Origin: Sphingobium bisphenolivorans
GTDB taxonomy: Bacteria; Pseudomonadota; Alphaproteobacteria; Sphingomonadales; Sphingomonadaceae
DNA length: 64,000 nucleotides
Reading direction: 5' to 3'
Assembly: GCF_000412635.1 (NCBI RefSeq)
Contig: NZ_ASTG01000010.1
Location: 1-64,000, forward strand
In this document: in pieces, positions 43,495 through 51,737 of the stretch
Layout: each line of letters starts with the position of its first letter
How positions within the stretch are numbered: the first letter of the stretch is position 1
Notes under the pieces: model-generated
Database searches by the model: none
What the model was told of the DNA's origin: nothing
Seen by the model: the letters and a program-made list of their open reading frames with translations, nothing else
Position numbers and translations under genes: made by a program

Positions 43495-45378
43495 ATGATG
43501 ACGACCGACGCTGCGCCTGAAACCCGTTCATTCGAGGCCGACGTAGCCAGGCTGCTGCACCTGATGGTGCACGCGGTCTATTCGGATAAGGATGTCTTTC
43601 TTCGCGAACTGATCTCCAACGCCGCCGACGCCTGCGAAAAGCTGCGCTACGAATTGCTGAGCGATCCGTCGCTCACGGGCGAGGACGCCGGCCAGCCGCG
43701 CATCACCGTGACGCTCGATGCCGACGCGCGTCAGCTCACCGTCGAGGATAACGGCATCGGCATGAGCGAGGTCGACCTCGTCGAAGCGCTCGGCACCATC
43801 GCCCGATCCGGCACAAAGGCCTTCATGGACCGGGTGGCCGCCGCCAAGGAGGGCGAAGGAGCGCAGTTGATCGGTCAGTTTGGCGTCGGCTTCTACTCCG
43901 CCTTCATGGTCGCCGATCGGGTCGACGTATTCTCGCGCCGCGCAGGCTCCGGTGCTGCCGCGCATTGGTCTTCGGACGGCCTTGGCACCTACAGCGTCCA
44001 GCTGGTGGAACCCAGCGCGGCTCCCGCGCGCGGCACTCGCATCATCCTTCATCTCAAGGAGGATGCAGCGAGCTACACCGAACCTCATGCGACGCAGCGC
44101 ATCATCACCGCGCAGTCGGGTCATGTCGCCGTACCGATCTTCCTCAAGGACAAGCCGGATGCGGAAGCCAGGCAGATCGCCGATGGCGTCGCGCTCTGGA
44201 CCCGGCCCAAATCGGAGATCACGGCGGAGGAATATACCGACTTCTATCGCAGCGCGGCCGGTCAGTTCGATGAGCCGGCGCTGACGCTCCATTATCGCGC
44301 CGAAGGGCTGCACGAATATTCAGTGCTCGCCTTTCTTCCGCAGATGCGTCCGTTCGACCTGTTCGATCCGGATCGCAGCGGCCGCATGAAGCTTTATGTT
44401 CGCCGCGTTTTCATCACCGACGAAGCCGAAATCCTGCCGCGCTACCTGCGCTTCATGCGCGGGCTGGTGGACAGCAACGATCTGCCGCTCAACGTCTCCC
44501 GCGAGATGATCCAGGAAAGCCCTGTACTGAGCGCTATTCAGAAAGGCGTCACCAGCCGCGTCCTTGCCGAGCTGGAAAAGCTCGCGAGCAAGGATGTCGA
44601 CGCCTACCGCGCCTTCTGGGAGAATTTCGGTGCTGTCCTCAAGGAGGGCCTGTATGAGGACTTCGCTCGTCGGGAAGCCCTGCTCGGCCTCGCGCGATTC
44701 AGGTCGACCGCGTCGGGTGAGGGCTGGCGCTCGCTCGCCGACTATGTGGGTGCGATCAAGGACAATCAGACCGCCATTTACTATGCGACCGGCTCCGACC
44801 TCGACCGCCTCGCCTCCTCGCCCCAGCTGGAGGGGTTCCGTGCGCGAGGGATAGAGGTGCTGCTGCTCACCGATCAGGTCGACAGTTTCTGGGTGACGGC
44901 CGGCATCGATTACCAGGGCAAGCCGTTCAAGTCCGTGACGCAGGGACTGGCCGACCTCAGCCTGATCCCGCTAGCCGACGGCCACGGCGCGGCCGCGCCG
45001 GCGTCGGAGGAAGTCGGCGGCTTCATCGCCTATGTGAAGGCTATGCTGGGCGATGAAGTGGCGGACGTCCGCGTGTCTGAGAGGCTGACCGAGAGCGCGG
45101 TCTGCCTGGTCGCTCCCGACAATGCGATGGACCGCCAGCTGGAAAAGCTGCTCGCGGGGGCGGGACGCCTCGATGCTGCGGCCAAGCCTGTGCTGGAGAT
45201 CAATCCTCGGCACGAACTGATCGGCAGGTTGAGCGCCTTGGCGGAAGACAGCGCCCTGCGCGAAGACGCCGCGCGGCTGCTGCTGGACGAGGCGCGCATC
45301 GCCGATGGCGAGCTGCCGTCCGATCCGCGTGCCTTTTCCGCCCGCCTTGCCCGCGTGATCGGACAAGCCGCGGGCTGA
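43495..45378 (+). CDS. htpG: Molecular chaperone HtpG (Hsp90)
   Basis: 627 aa from ATG at 43495, with GGGAGGA about 14 nt upstream; ATG at 43498 is equivalent. The N-terminal GHKL ATPase has ISNAADACEKLRYELL, VEDNGIGMSEVDLVEALGTI and LIGQFGVGFYSAFMVADRV. The middle domain has GRMKLYVRRVFITDEAEILP and SNDLPLNVSREMIQESP (catalytic Arg region). The C-terminal dimerisation domain ends with few charged residues and no MEEVD, as in bacteria. It is a cytoplasmic heat-shock chaperone; no sigma-32 promoter could be fixed. Confidence 0.96.
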   Translation: MMTTDAAPETRSFEADVARLLHLMVHAVYSDKDVFLRELISNAADACEKLRYELLSDPSLTGEDAGQPRITVTLDADARQLTVEDNGIGMSEVDLVEALGTIARSGTKAFMDRVAAAKEGEGAQLIGQFGVGFYSAFMVADRVDVFSRRAGSGAAAHWSSDGLGTYSVQLVEPSAAPARGTRIILHLKEDAASYTEPHATQRIITAQSGHVAVPIFLKDKPDAEARQIADGVALWTRPKSEITAEEYTDFYRSAAGQFDEPALTLHYRAEGLHEYSVLAFLPQMRPFDLFDPDRSGRMKLYVRRVFITDEAEILPRYLRFMRGLVDSNDLPLNVSREMIQESPVLSAIQKGVTSRVLAELEKLASKDVDAYRAFWENFGAVLKEGLYEDFARREALLGLARFRSTASGEGWRSLADYVGAIKDNQTAIYYATGSDLDRLASSPQLEGFRARGIEVLLLTDQVDSFWVTAGIDYQGKPFKSVTQGLADLSLIPLADGHGAAAPASEEVGGFIAYVKAMLGDEVADVRVSERLTESAVCLVAPDNAMDRQLEKLLAGAGRLDAAAKPVLEINPRHELIGRLSALAEDSALREDAARLLLDEARIADGELPSDPRAFSARLARVIGQAAG

Positions 45379-45398
45379 AGGCCATGCCGGCGGCCGGG

Positions 45399-46370
45399 CT
45401 AGCGCTTGGCCGCTTGCTTGGTAGCTTTGGGAATGAGTCGCGACTGCTCGGCCTCGGTGGGCGGAATGAAGCTCACCTGCGCGACGCGCCAGGCACGCTT
45501 TTTGTCACCCGGCCAATAATGCCGCGGGTGGCGCACCTCCGCCGGCGGCAGGGTGTCGTGCACCTCCGCCCGGATCAGCCGCCCCGTCTCGCGAAGGCGC
45601 ACCGTCGCATCGGGAAACTCCTGCCGCAACCGGTCGCGCAGCCGCAGGGCATCCTCTGACAAGCTCGCGCTCGACAGCGCACGCGGCGTCCCATCGACCA
45701 GTTCGGCAGTGGAAGAGCGTAGCGCCTTGATCCCGTCATTCAGCACGTCCAGCGAGATAAGCGCAGCGGCGAGCGAGTCCGCCCACCACCAGCCCAGCCC
45801 CAGCCCGATCACACCCGCCAGACCGGCGGCGCCCGTCAGCCAGTTCGCCTTGTTCATCAGCGCATCGGTATGCAGCAGCTTGTCGTTCAGCTGCTCGGCA
45901 AGCGGGAGCTCCTTGCGTCCGATGATGAGCGGCGGCACCAGCGCATAAAGCTGCGCCGCGATCATCAGCCAGCCGAGCCAGATATCCTGCCCGAGGATGA
46001 CGATCGATCCGACCGTCGCATGTTCGGCGCGCGCCAGGGCAATCGCCGCATTATAGAGGAGCAACGCGCCCACCGCGGTCAGCGCGACGGCAGCGACGAA
46101 GAAGCCGAGCCCGTTCACACGGTCGAAGCCATAGGGAAAGCGCTCCGACGGCGTCCCGCGCCGCTCCATATGCGCGGCGATCAGGAACATGATCGGCGGC
46201 ACCAGGCCCAGCGTATCCTCGACCCAGGCGGTCTTCATCGTCTCGCTTTGACCAAGTACCAGGCCCATGGTGACGATGATCGTCAGCGTCCAGAAGATGT
46301 TCCAATATTCCAGGCGGACGGCCTTGTTCAGGCTCTCGTTCAATTCCGGGGGAAGGCCATTGTCTCTCAT
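45399..46370 (-). CDS. Cation diffusion facilitator family transporter
   Basis: 323 aa. It has six predicted membrane helices in the first ~230 residues and a cytoplasmic C-terminal domain rich in charged residues. CDF features are RFPYGFDRVNGLGFFVAAVA (the HPFG-like motif) and HTDALMNKANWLTGAAGLAG plus WWWADSLAAALISLDVLNDG (the paired metal-binding Hx3D/Dx3D helices). Likely exports Zn2+, Fe2+ or Mn2+; specificity cannot be assigned. It is co-transcribed with the upstream lipoprotein gene (ATGA overlap at 46367) and convergent with htpG. Confidence 0.88.
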   Translation of the reverse strand: MRDNGLPPELNESLNKAVRLEYWNIFWTLTIIVTMGLVLGQSETMKTAWVEDTLGLVPPIMFLIAAHMERRGTPSERFPYGFDRVNGLGFFVAAVALTAVGALLLYNAAIALARAEHATVGSIVILGQDIWLGWLMIAAQLYALVPPLIIGRKELPLAEQLNDKLLHTDALMNKANWLTGAAGLAGVIGLGLGWWWADSLAAALISLDVLNDGIKALRSSTAELVDGTPRALSSASLSEDALRLRDRLRQEFPDATVRLRETGRLIRAEVHDTLPPAEVRHPRHYWPGDKKRAWRVAQVSFIPPTEAEQSRLIPKATKQAAKR

Positions 46371-46816
46371 TGCGCCCTCGCCTCTGCGGAGATGGCGCGG
46401 CTGGCGCGTTCCACCGTCATGATCCAGCGGTTCTCGCCATTGCGCATCGCCGCCTTGAGCTCGATGGGTTCTTCGCGGCTGCCGGATGTTTCGAGCGGCG
46501 GCCCTAGCGCCACCTCGCTCGTCCAGGGGCTTTCCCGACTAAGGCGGCCAAGAGCAAGATCAAGCTCTCCAGCCTTGAGCTGCGTGAGCAGCGCCTCGCC
46601 CGAACCGGGCCGCCACTCGGCACGCGCGCCTGTTCGCTGCTCGATGTTGCGGATCAGTGCCGACAAACGTGCGTCAGTGCGCAGATCGGGATCGACCAGC
46701 CCTACTGAAAAGCGGCGGCTCGACTCGATCCGTTTCGACGTGTCGGCCGGGTCGCGCGGTAAGGCGTCGCACCCAGCAAGAAGAAGAAGAAGGCCAATTA
46801 GAGCAAGCTGCTTCAT
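46367..46816 (-). CDS. Lipoprotein with solute-binding-like domain
   Basis: 149 aa. The lipobox LLAGC gives a lipidated protein. LSALIRNIEQRTGARAEWRP, then GSGEALLTQLKAGELDLALG resemble the first lobe of family-3 solute-binding proteins, but the protein is much shorter than a full binding protein (about 230 aa). Its gene overlaps the CDF transporter gene by ATGA. A role sensing or delivering a ligand to that transporter is possible but unproven. Confidence 0.75.
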   Translation of the reverse strand: MKQLALIGLLLLLAGCDALPRDPADTSKRIESSRRFSVGLVDPDLRTDARLSALIRNIEQRTGARAEWRPGSGEALLTQLKAGELDLALGRLSRESPWTSEVALGPPLETSGSREEPIELKAAMRNGENRWIMTVERASRAISAEARAQ

Positions 46817-46965
46817 TACGCCTGTAAAACATCTTCACCAGCATCAGGTTCCCTTCCCGTCAGGGTCCGGCCGCCCCTCGTCGAGCAGTTGGCGGGATTC
46901 TGCTTGCTCCCTTGAGCGAACCACGCCATCAGCGGCAAAATGCAGAGTGAGGGGATTGTTCATAG

Positions 46966-48192
46966 ATGAGCTATTATGACGTCGTGATCGTAGGCGCTGG
47001 CCATGCCGGCGCTCAGGCAGCCATTGCCTTGCGCCAGCACGGCTTCGAAGGCTCCGTTGCCATGATCGGCGATGAGAAGGACCCGCCCTACGAACGCCCG
47101 CCGCTGTCGAAGGAATATTTCGCCGGCGACAAGAGCTTCGACCGCATCCTGATCCGCCCGGCCAGCTTTTGGGAAGAGCGCAAGGTGGACATGCTGCTCG
47201 GCCACCGCGTCAAGGCGGTGGACCCTGCGGCCAAGTTCGTCACCGTGGGCGATCGGGAAATCGGCTATGGCAAGCTGATCTGGTGCACCGGCGGTAGCCC
47301 GCGCATGCTGACCTGCAACGGTGCTGACGCTGAAAATGTTCATGCCGTGCGCCGCCGCGACGATGTCGATGCGATGATGGCGAAGCTTGACCAGATCAAC
47401 CACGTGACGGTGATCGGCGGCGGCTATATCGGGCTGGAGGCGGCCGCGGTATTGTCCAAGTTCGGCAAGAAGGTAGTGCTGCTCGAGGCGCTCGACCGCG
47501 TGCTGGCCCGAGTCGCGGGCGAGGATCTGTCACGCTTCTACGAGGCGGAGCATCGTGCTCATGGCGTGGATCTTCGCACCGGCGCGCGGATGGACTGCAT
47601 CGAGGTTACCGACGGCAAAGCAACCGCCGTGCTGATGGCCGATGGTGAGCGCATCGAAACCGACATGGTGATCGTGGGCATCGGCATCATCCCGGAAACC
47701 GGCCCGCTGATCGCGGCAGGCGCAGCTGGCGGCAACGGCGTGGATGTCGACGAATATTGCCGCACCAGCCTGCCCGACATCTATGCGGTCGGCGACTGCG
47801 CGGCCCATGCCAACCGCTTCGCACGCGGCGCGCAGATCCGACTGGAGTCGGTGCAGAACGCCAATGACCAGGCGAAGACCGCCGTGGATCACATACTGGG
47901 CAAGGCGCAGCCCTATGACGCGGTGCCCTGGTTCTGGTCCAACCAATATGATCTGAAGCTGCAGACCGTCGGCCTTTCGACCGGCCATGACCAGACGATC
48001 CTGCGCGGCGATCCGGCGAGCCGCAGCTTCTCCGTCCTCTACCTCAAGGCCGGCAAGCTCATCGCGCTCGACTGCGTCAATGCGATCAAGGATTATGTGC
48101 AGGGCCGCGCCCATGTGGTATCCGGCGCCCTGCTCGATCAGGCACAGCTTGCGGACGCCGGCATCCCGCTCAAGGAAGTCGGCCTCGCCTGA
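46966..48192 (+). CDS. FAD-dependent ferredoxin/rubredoxin reductase
   Basis: 408 aa, full length for putidaredoxin/rhodocoxin reductase-like enzymes that pass electrons from NAD(P)H to a [2Fe-2S] ferredoxin. It has FAD motif [20 protein letters not shown], the [15 protein letters not shown] loop, NAD motif [17 protein letters not shown] and second FAD motif [17 protein letters not shown]. In sphingomonads such reductases serve P450s or Rieske dioxygenases. No partner ferredoxin or oxygenase gene lies nearby, so its partner is encoded elsewhere. Confidence 0.93.
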   Translation: MSYYDVVIVGAGHAGAQAAIALRQHGFEGSVAMIGDEKDPPYERPPLSKEYFAGDKSFDRILIRPASFWEERKVDMLLGHRVKAVDPAAKFVTVGDREIGYGKLIWCTGGSPRMLTCNGADAENVHAVRRRDDVDAMMAKLDQINHVTVIGGGYIGLEAAAVLSKFGKKVVLLEALDRVLARVAGEDLSRFYEAEHRAHGVDLRTGARMDCIEVTDGKATAVLMADGERIETDMVIVGIGIIPETGPLIAAGAAGGNGVDVDEYCRTSLPDIYAVGDCAAHANRFARGAQIRLESVQNANDQAKTAVDHILGKAQPYDAVPWFWSNQYDLKLQTVGLSTGHDQTILRGDPASRSFSVLYLKAGKLIALDCVNAIKDYVQGRAHVVSGALLDQAQLADAGIPLKEVGLA

Positions 48193-48201
48193 AGCGAACG
48201 A

Positions 48202-48717
48202 TCAACCGCGGAAGCTGGCTTTCAGGGCCAGCTCCCATGGGCCCTCGCGATAATGCCAGGCAGCAAGCCCGGCGATCGCGAGCGGCTTTGGACGGAAATC
48301 CTGCCGTAAAATCTGGTAGAGCGCCCTCGCTTCGCCGGGCTCGACCTTGTTCTGCACAGTGATGTGAAAGCGCGGGCGCCCCTGATCCTGCGGCACCAGC
48401 AAGCCGGTGAACGCCTCGGCAAGCTCGTCGCGGATTGCCATGAGTTCAGCGCTTTCCACCCGATAGGCGACGCCCCGCCCCAGCAGCATCACGTCGGAAA
48501 TCATCGCGGCGGGTGCAGGGCCTGCACAGAGACGCTTCAGCCGATGCCTCAATTCCTCCAGTAAAGAGGGCGGCAGGTGATGGAACAAGGTGACGTGCGC
48601 GGGAACCTGATTCCGCTCGGGCGGAAAATGCGCGCGCCGCATCCCCTCCGCCCATGCGAAATCGGCTGCGCCCATCAGCGCCGTCACTATGATCGGCAAT
48701 CCCGGCCTGTCGCTCAA
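48202..48717 (-). CDS. 2'-5' RNA ligase-family protein (2H phosphoesterase)
   Basis: 171 aa. The two HxT/S motifs that define 2H phosphoesterases are present: PAHVTLFHHLPPS near residue 40 and RFHITVQNKVEPGEA near 118. The length suits LigT/2'-5' RNA ligase-like proteins. A first segment GLPIIVTALMGAADF replaces the usual start strand. It probably hydrolyses 2',3'-cyclic phosphates in RNA ends; the substrate is unknown. It is convergent with the reductase gene, only 9 nt between stops. Confidence 0.85.
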   Translation of the reverse strand: MSDRPGLPIIVTALMGAADFAWAEGMRRAHFPPERNQVPAHVTLFHHLPPSLLEELRHRLKRLCAGPAPAAMISDVMLLGRGVAYRVESAELMAIRDELAEAFTGLLVPQDQGRPRFHITVQNKVEPGEARALYQILRQDFRPKPLAIAGLAAWHYREGPWELALKASFRG

Positions 48718-48806
48718 TGCACGCTTCCCTCTGCCGGCTTTCCCAATTGTACGACAGGCCCTATCATACCGCGCGCCGACGGGGGGCAGCGGAAGGGGAA
48801 ACGATC

Positions 48807-49226
48807 ATGATCATTTCACGATCCACGCAGTTGGCAGGCATCATTCTTCTGCTCTGGAACCTGATGGGCGTTGGCGCCTTCGTCATGCAATATGGCACCG
48901 ATCTCCAAAATCTGGCGAAGAGCGATCCCTATACGGCGCGGATTTTCGCCACGATGCCGGCCTGGGCCTGGCTGGCCTATGGGGTCGCGGTGGGCGCGGG
49001 CACGCTCGGTGCGATCCTGCTGCTGTTTCGCAAGGCCGCTGCCGTACCGCTCTTCCTGCTTTCGATCAGCGCGGTGATCGTCCAGTTCGGCTATAGCTTC
49101 CTCGGCACGGACCTGATTGCGGTAAAAGGCTTCACGGCGGCGATCTTTCCAGCCGTGATCCTGATTGTCGCCATTGCCCAATGGCGTTATGCCCGCCATC
49201 TGACAGCCCGAGGCGTCTTGCAATAA
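48807..49226 (+). CDS. Small four-helix membrane protein
   Basis: 139 aa from ATG at 48807, with AAGGGGAAA upstream; the longer frame to 48717 crosses the divergent gene start and is not used. Four hydrophobic segments are visible: STQLAGIILLLWNLMGVGAF, AWAWLAYGVAVGAGTLGAIL, AAAVPLFLLSISAVIVQFGY and AAIFPAVILIVAIAQWRYA. Conserved in sphingomonads as far as can be recalled, often labelled sugar transporter without evidence. Function unknown. Confidence 0.8.
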   Translation: MIISRSTQLAGIILLLWNLMGVGAFVMQYGTDLQNLAKSDPYTARIFATMPAWAWLAYGVAVGAGTLGAILLLFRKAAAVPLFLLSISAVIVQFGYSFLGTDLIAVKGFTAAIFPAVILIVAIAQWRYARHLTARGVLQ

Positions 49227-49235
49227 GGGCAGCTA

Positions 49236-50165
49236 TCAAGCCGCAGAACGCCAGCCCCCGCTTCCATCGCTCTCCTCAAGAACGAAAGGCGCGGTCTGAT
49301 AAATTTCGTTGATCCAGTTGCCGAACAACAGATGCGCATGGCCTCGCCAACTGTTGATCGGCGCCTGTGAGGGGTCATCGCCGGGGAAGTAATGCGCCGG
49401 CATTTGTCCAGCCCCATCGCGGGCAAACTCCGCCGCCAAGGTCAGCGTGTCATATTCCAGATGGTTGAACATGTGCAGGAAGCCGCGTGCCGGATCATCG
49501 ATCAGGCACAGGCCGGACTCCTCGCTGTCGGCCAGCAATTTGAGCCCGCGATCCGCCGGCAGATCATCCCGGCGCACCTCTGACCAGCGCGACACGGGAA
49601 CGCAGAAATCGTCGGAAAAGCCGCGCAGATAGGGAGATGAAGGCACATGGCTGCGATGCCTGAACACTCCGAACGCCTTGCGGTCGAGCGAACGCTTCTC
49701 CACCCCATGAAAATGCTTCAGCGCAGCTTGCGCGGCCCAGCAAATGCTGAGCGAGCGATGCACATGCGTCTGCGTCCAGTCGAAAATCGAGCGTAACTCG
49801 TCCCAATAGCTCACCGCCTCGAACGGTAGATGCTCGACCGGCGCGCCGGTGATGATGAAACCGTCGAACCGCTCGTCCCTGACATCACTCCAGGGCCGGT
49901 AGAAGGATGCCATATGGTCGGCGGATGTATTGCGCGAGACATGGTCGCTGATCCGGACCAGCGTCAGTTCGACCTGCAAAGGCGTCGCGCCCAGCAGCCG
50001 CGCCAGCTGCGTTTCGGTGCTGATCTTGTTGGGCATGAGGTTGAGCAGCGCGATGCGGAGGGGACGGATGTCCTGCCGGACCGCATCCGCCTGCCCCATG
50101 ACAACGACCCCTTCGGCCTCCAGCGTACGGCGGGCGGGCAGGTCGTCGGCTATCTTGATCGGCAC
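49236..50165 (-). CDS. metA: Homoserine O-acyltransferase MetA, probably acetyl-CoA-specific
   Basis: 309 aa, starting at GTG 50165 with AAGGA about 10 nt upstream. It activates homoserine for methionine synthesis. Catalytic residues fall at the E. coli numbers: Cys142 (SICWAAQAAL), His235 and Glu237 (MFNHLEYD). Residue 111 is Glu (TGAPVEHLPFE). Published work on MetA ties Glu at 111 to acetyl-CoA and Gly to succinyl-CoA, so O-acetylhomoserine is the predicted product. MetZ at 5170 would use it with sulfide. The leader carries an S-box-like element. Confidence 0.93.
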   Translation of the reverse strand: MPIKIADDLPARRTLEAEGVVVMGQADAVRQDIRPLRIALLNLMPNKISTETQLARLLGATPLQVELTLVRISDHVSRNTSADHMASFYRPWSDVRDERFDGFIITGAPVEHLPFEAVSYWDELRSIFDWTQTHVHRSLSICWAAQAALKHFHGVEKRSLDRKAFGVFRHRSHVPSSPYLRGFSDDFCVPVSRWSEVRRDDLPADRGLKLLADSEESGLCLIDDPARGFLHMFNHLEYDTLTLAAEFARDGAGQMPAHYFPGDDPSQAPINSWRGHAHLLFGNWINEIYQTAPFVLEESDGSGGWRSAA

Positions 50166-50201
50166 GTCACGTCATTCCTTGCTGGGGAGCGACGATCAAC
50201 A

Positions 50202-50310
50202 ATGTGGCTGAGGTCCGTTGGATTGCCGGATCGGCCACATCCTCCTTGATGGAGTGCCACCTTGCCCGGATCGGCAGGTTGGCGTCGGGCGTCGTCCCAA
50301 CTCTTGATGC
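50202..50310 (-). promoter_or_regulatory. SAM-I (S-box)-like riboswitch upstream of metA
   Basis: The leader reads GCATCAAGAG, then a GTTGG/CCAAC stem enclosing GGAC..GCCC, CAACC, a CCTGCC..GGGCAAGG stem and GGTGGCACTCC. This is the order seen in SAM-I aptamers (ATCAAGAG, GGGAC..GCCC, CAACC, GGTGC..TCC). A 4-pair P1 (CATC/GATG, 50309-50306 with 50241-50238) closes it. A downstream hairpin ATGTGGC/GCCACAT (50240-50234 with 50208-50202) shares the ATG of P1, so the two folds exclude each other, as expected for a switch. The aptamer is shorter than the consensus. Confidence 0.65.
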
Positions 50311-50414
50311 TGCCGGTCATTTAGGAGCGCCGAGCAGATATTGCAACCGCTGCTTTTGAAGAGGAAAGGAAGGCTTTGGGCGGCCGGGTGCGACCAGTCG
50401 CAGACCTAACCAAC

Positions 50415-50445
50415 CGTCACCCCGCACTTGATCCGAGGTCCCGCT
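50415..50445 (+). repeat. GTCACCCC palindromic repeat
   Basis: Slightly degenerate copy (CCCGCACTTGATCCGAGG), paired with an inverted copy at 50477. Confidence 0.75.
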
Positions 50446-50476
50446 TCTTCACCGCCGCAGCTGTGTTCAGAGAACA

Positions 50477-50506
50477 GCGGGACCCCGGCTCAGGGCCGGG
50501 GTGACG
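50477..50506 (-). repeat. GTCACCCC palindromic repeat
   Basis: Inverted-orientation copy (GCGGGACCCCGGCTCAGGGC...). With the copy at 50415 it forms an inverted pair separated by about 30 nt. Confidence 0.78.
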
Positions 50507-50542
50507 AGTGTCGGAATGGCGGGAAACCACCCTGGTATGACA

Positions 50543-50707
50543 TTCCTTCTCTCTTGGAGGGGTACGGGGCCCTGCTGAGCGGATTGAAGCTGGGGGAAGT
50601 TGGATGAGGGGAGCGACTACGCGCCAGCCTTCCTCCTGCATTCCCTCACCCAGCCAAGCCAGGCAGCAAGCTGCCAAGCCTGCCGAACCCTCTCCCTCCA
50701 GGGAGAG
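50543..50707. repeat. Long imperfect palindromic repeat, copy 1
   Basis: About 165 bp with the segments CTTCTCTCTTGGAGGGG, GAAGTTGGATGAGGGG, CCTCACCCAGCC, GCAAGCTGCCAAGCCT and CTCTCCCTCCAGGGAGAG. The same segments occur in the same order at 59106-59276. It lies between metA's leader and the mltG stop. No coding capacity. Confidence 0.75.
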
Positions 50708-50755
50708 CGAAAGCTCGATTGTCGGCTCACCGCCCACGCCAGTCCCGACGCAAGC

Positions 50756-51727
50756 TTAGAGCTCGCCCCTCGCCCGGCGGATCTCGAACCATTTCCGCAC
50801 ATTCTCATTATGCTCTTGCAGGGTGTCGGCGAAGATATGGCCGCCCTTGCCGTCGGCCACGAAATAGAGCGCCTTCGTCTCCGCCGGGTGCAACACCGCC
50901 AAGATGGAAAGCCGGCCCGGATTGGCGATCGGCGCCTTGGGCAACCCTGTCATCGCATAGGTATTATAGTCGTTGACCGCCGCAATCTCAGACTTCTTGA
51001 TCCGTCGCCCCAGTGGCTTGCCCTTGGTGATCGGATAGATGATGGTCGGATCAGCTTGTAACATCATCCCCGCCTTCAGGCGGTTGCCATAGACGCCCGC
51101 CACCGTCGGCCGCTCTGCAGGCACGCCGGTTTCCTTTTCAACGATGCTGGCAAGAATGATCGCCTCACGCGGCGATTTGGGCACGCTCTTCGGATCGCGC
51201 TCCGCCCACAGCTTCGTCAGGGCGCGGCTCATCGCTTCCTGCATGCGCTTCAGGACGGCCGCTCGACTCTCTCCCTTGTCGAAGGCGTAGCTGTCCGGCA
51301 GCACGCTACCCTCCTCCGGTACCGGGATTTCCCCGGTCAATTCAGGATTAGCCATCAGCCGTTCATAGACGAGGATAGAGGGCATCCCCTCTGGTATGGT
51401 GACGAGCCGGGTCAGCGTTTTGCCGCCTTGCAGGATCGAGAAAATATCCGAATTGCTCGCGCCTTTCGGAATCAGAAACTCACCTGCCTTGATCGACTTG
51501 CCGCGGCCGAAGATTTTCGCTCGCGACAGGAAGGCGTCGGCCGAGCGCACCGCGCCCTTCTGCTTGAGCAGCACCGCAGCATCAGCAACGGTCGCCCCAT
51601 CCGGGACGACGATGGTCACGTCTTTCGTCGCCGGTCCCGTCTCGGTCCATCCATAGACAAATCGGAAAGCGACGAAGGCCGCGACGGCCAGGCCGATCAG
51701 CAATAGGCTACAGCCAAGCCGCCGCAT
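50756..51727 (-). CDS. mltG: Endolytic murein transglycosylase MltG
   Basis: 323 aa. One N-terminal membrane helix (~5-25) is followed by a LysM-like segment (VTIVVPDGATVADAAVLLKQ) and the YceG/MltG catalytic domain. The active-site Glu is in AIILASIVEKETGVP, with MMLQADPTIIY and DYNTYAMTGLPKAPIANPG conserved after it. It cuts nascent glycan strands at the inner membrane and sets chain length. It lies 10 nt after fabF, an order (fab genes then mltG) also found in other proteobacteria. Confidence 0.95.
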   Translation of the reverse strand: MRRLGCSLLLIGLAVAAFVAFRFVYGWTETGPATKDVTIVVPDGATVADAAVLLKQKGAVRSADAFLSRAKIFGRGKSIKAGEFLIPKGASNSDIFSILQGGKTLTRLVTIPEGMPSILVYERLMANPELTGEIPVPEEGSVLPDSYAFDKGESRAAVLKRMQEAMSRALTKLWAERDPKSVPKSPREAIILASIVEKETGVPAERPTVAGVYGNRLKAGMMLQADPTIIYPITKGKPLGRRIKKSEIAAVNDYNTYAMTGLPKAPIANPGRLSILAVLHPAETKALYFVADGKGGHIFADTLQEHNENVRKWFEIRRARGEL

Positions 51728-51737
51728 ATCTCGTATC

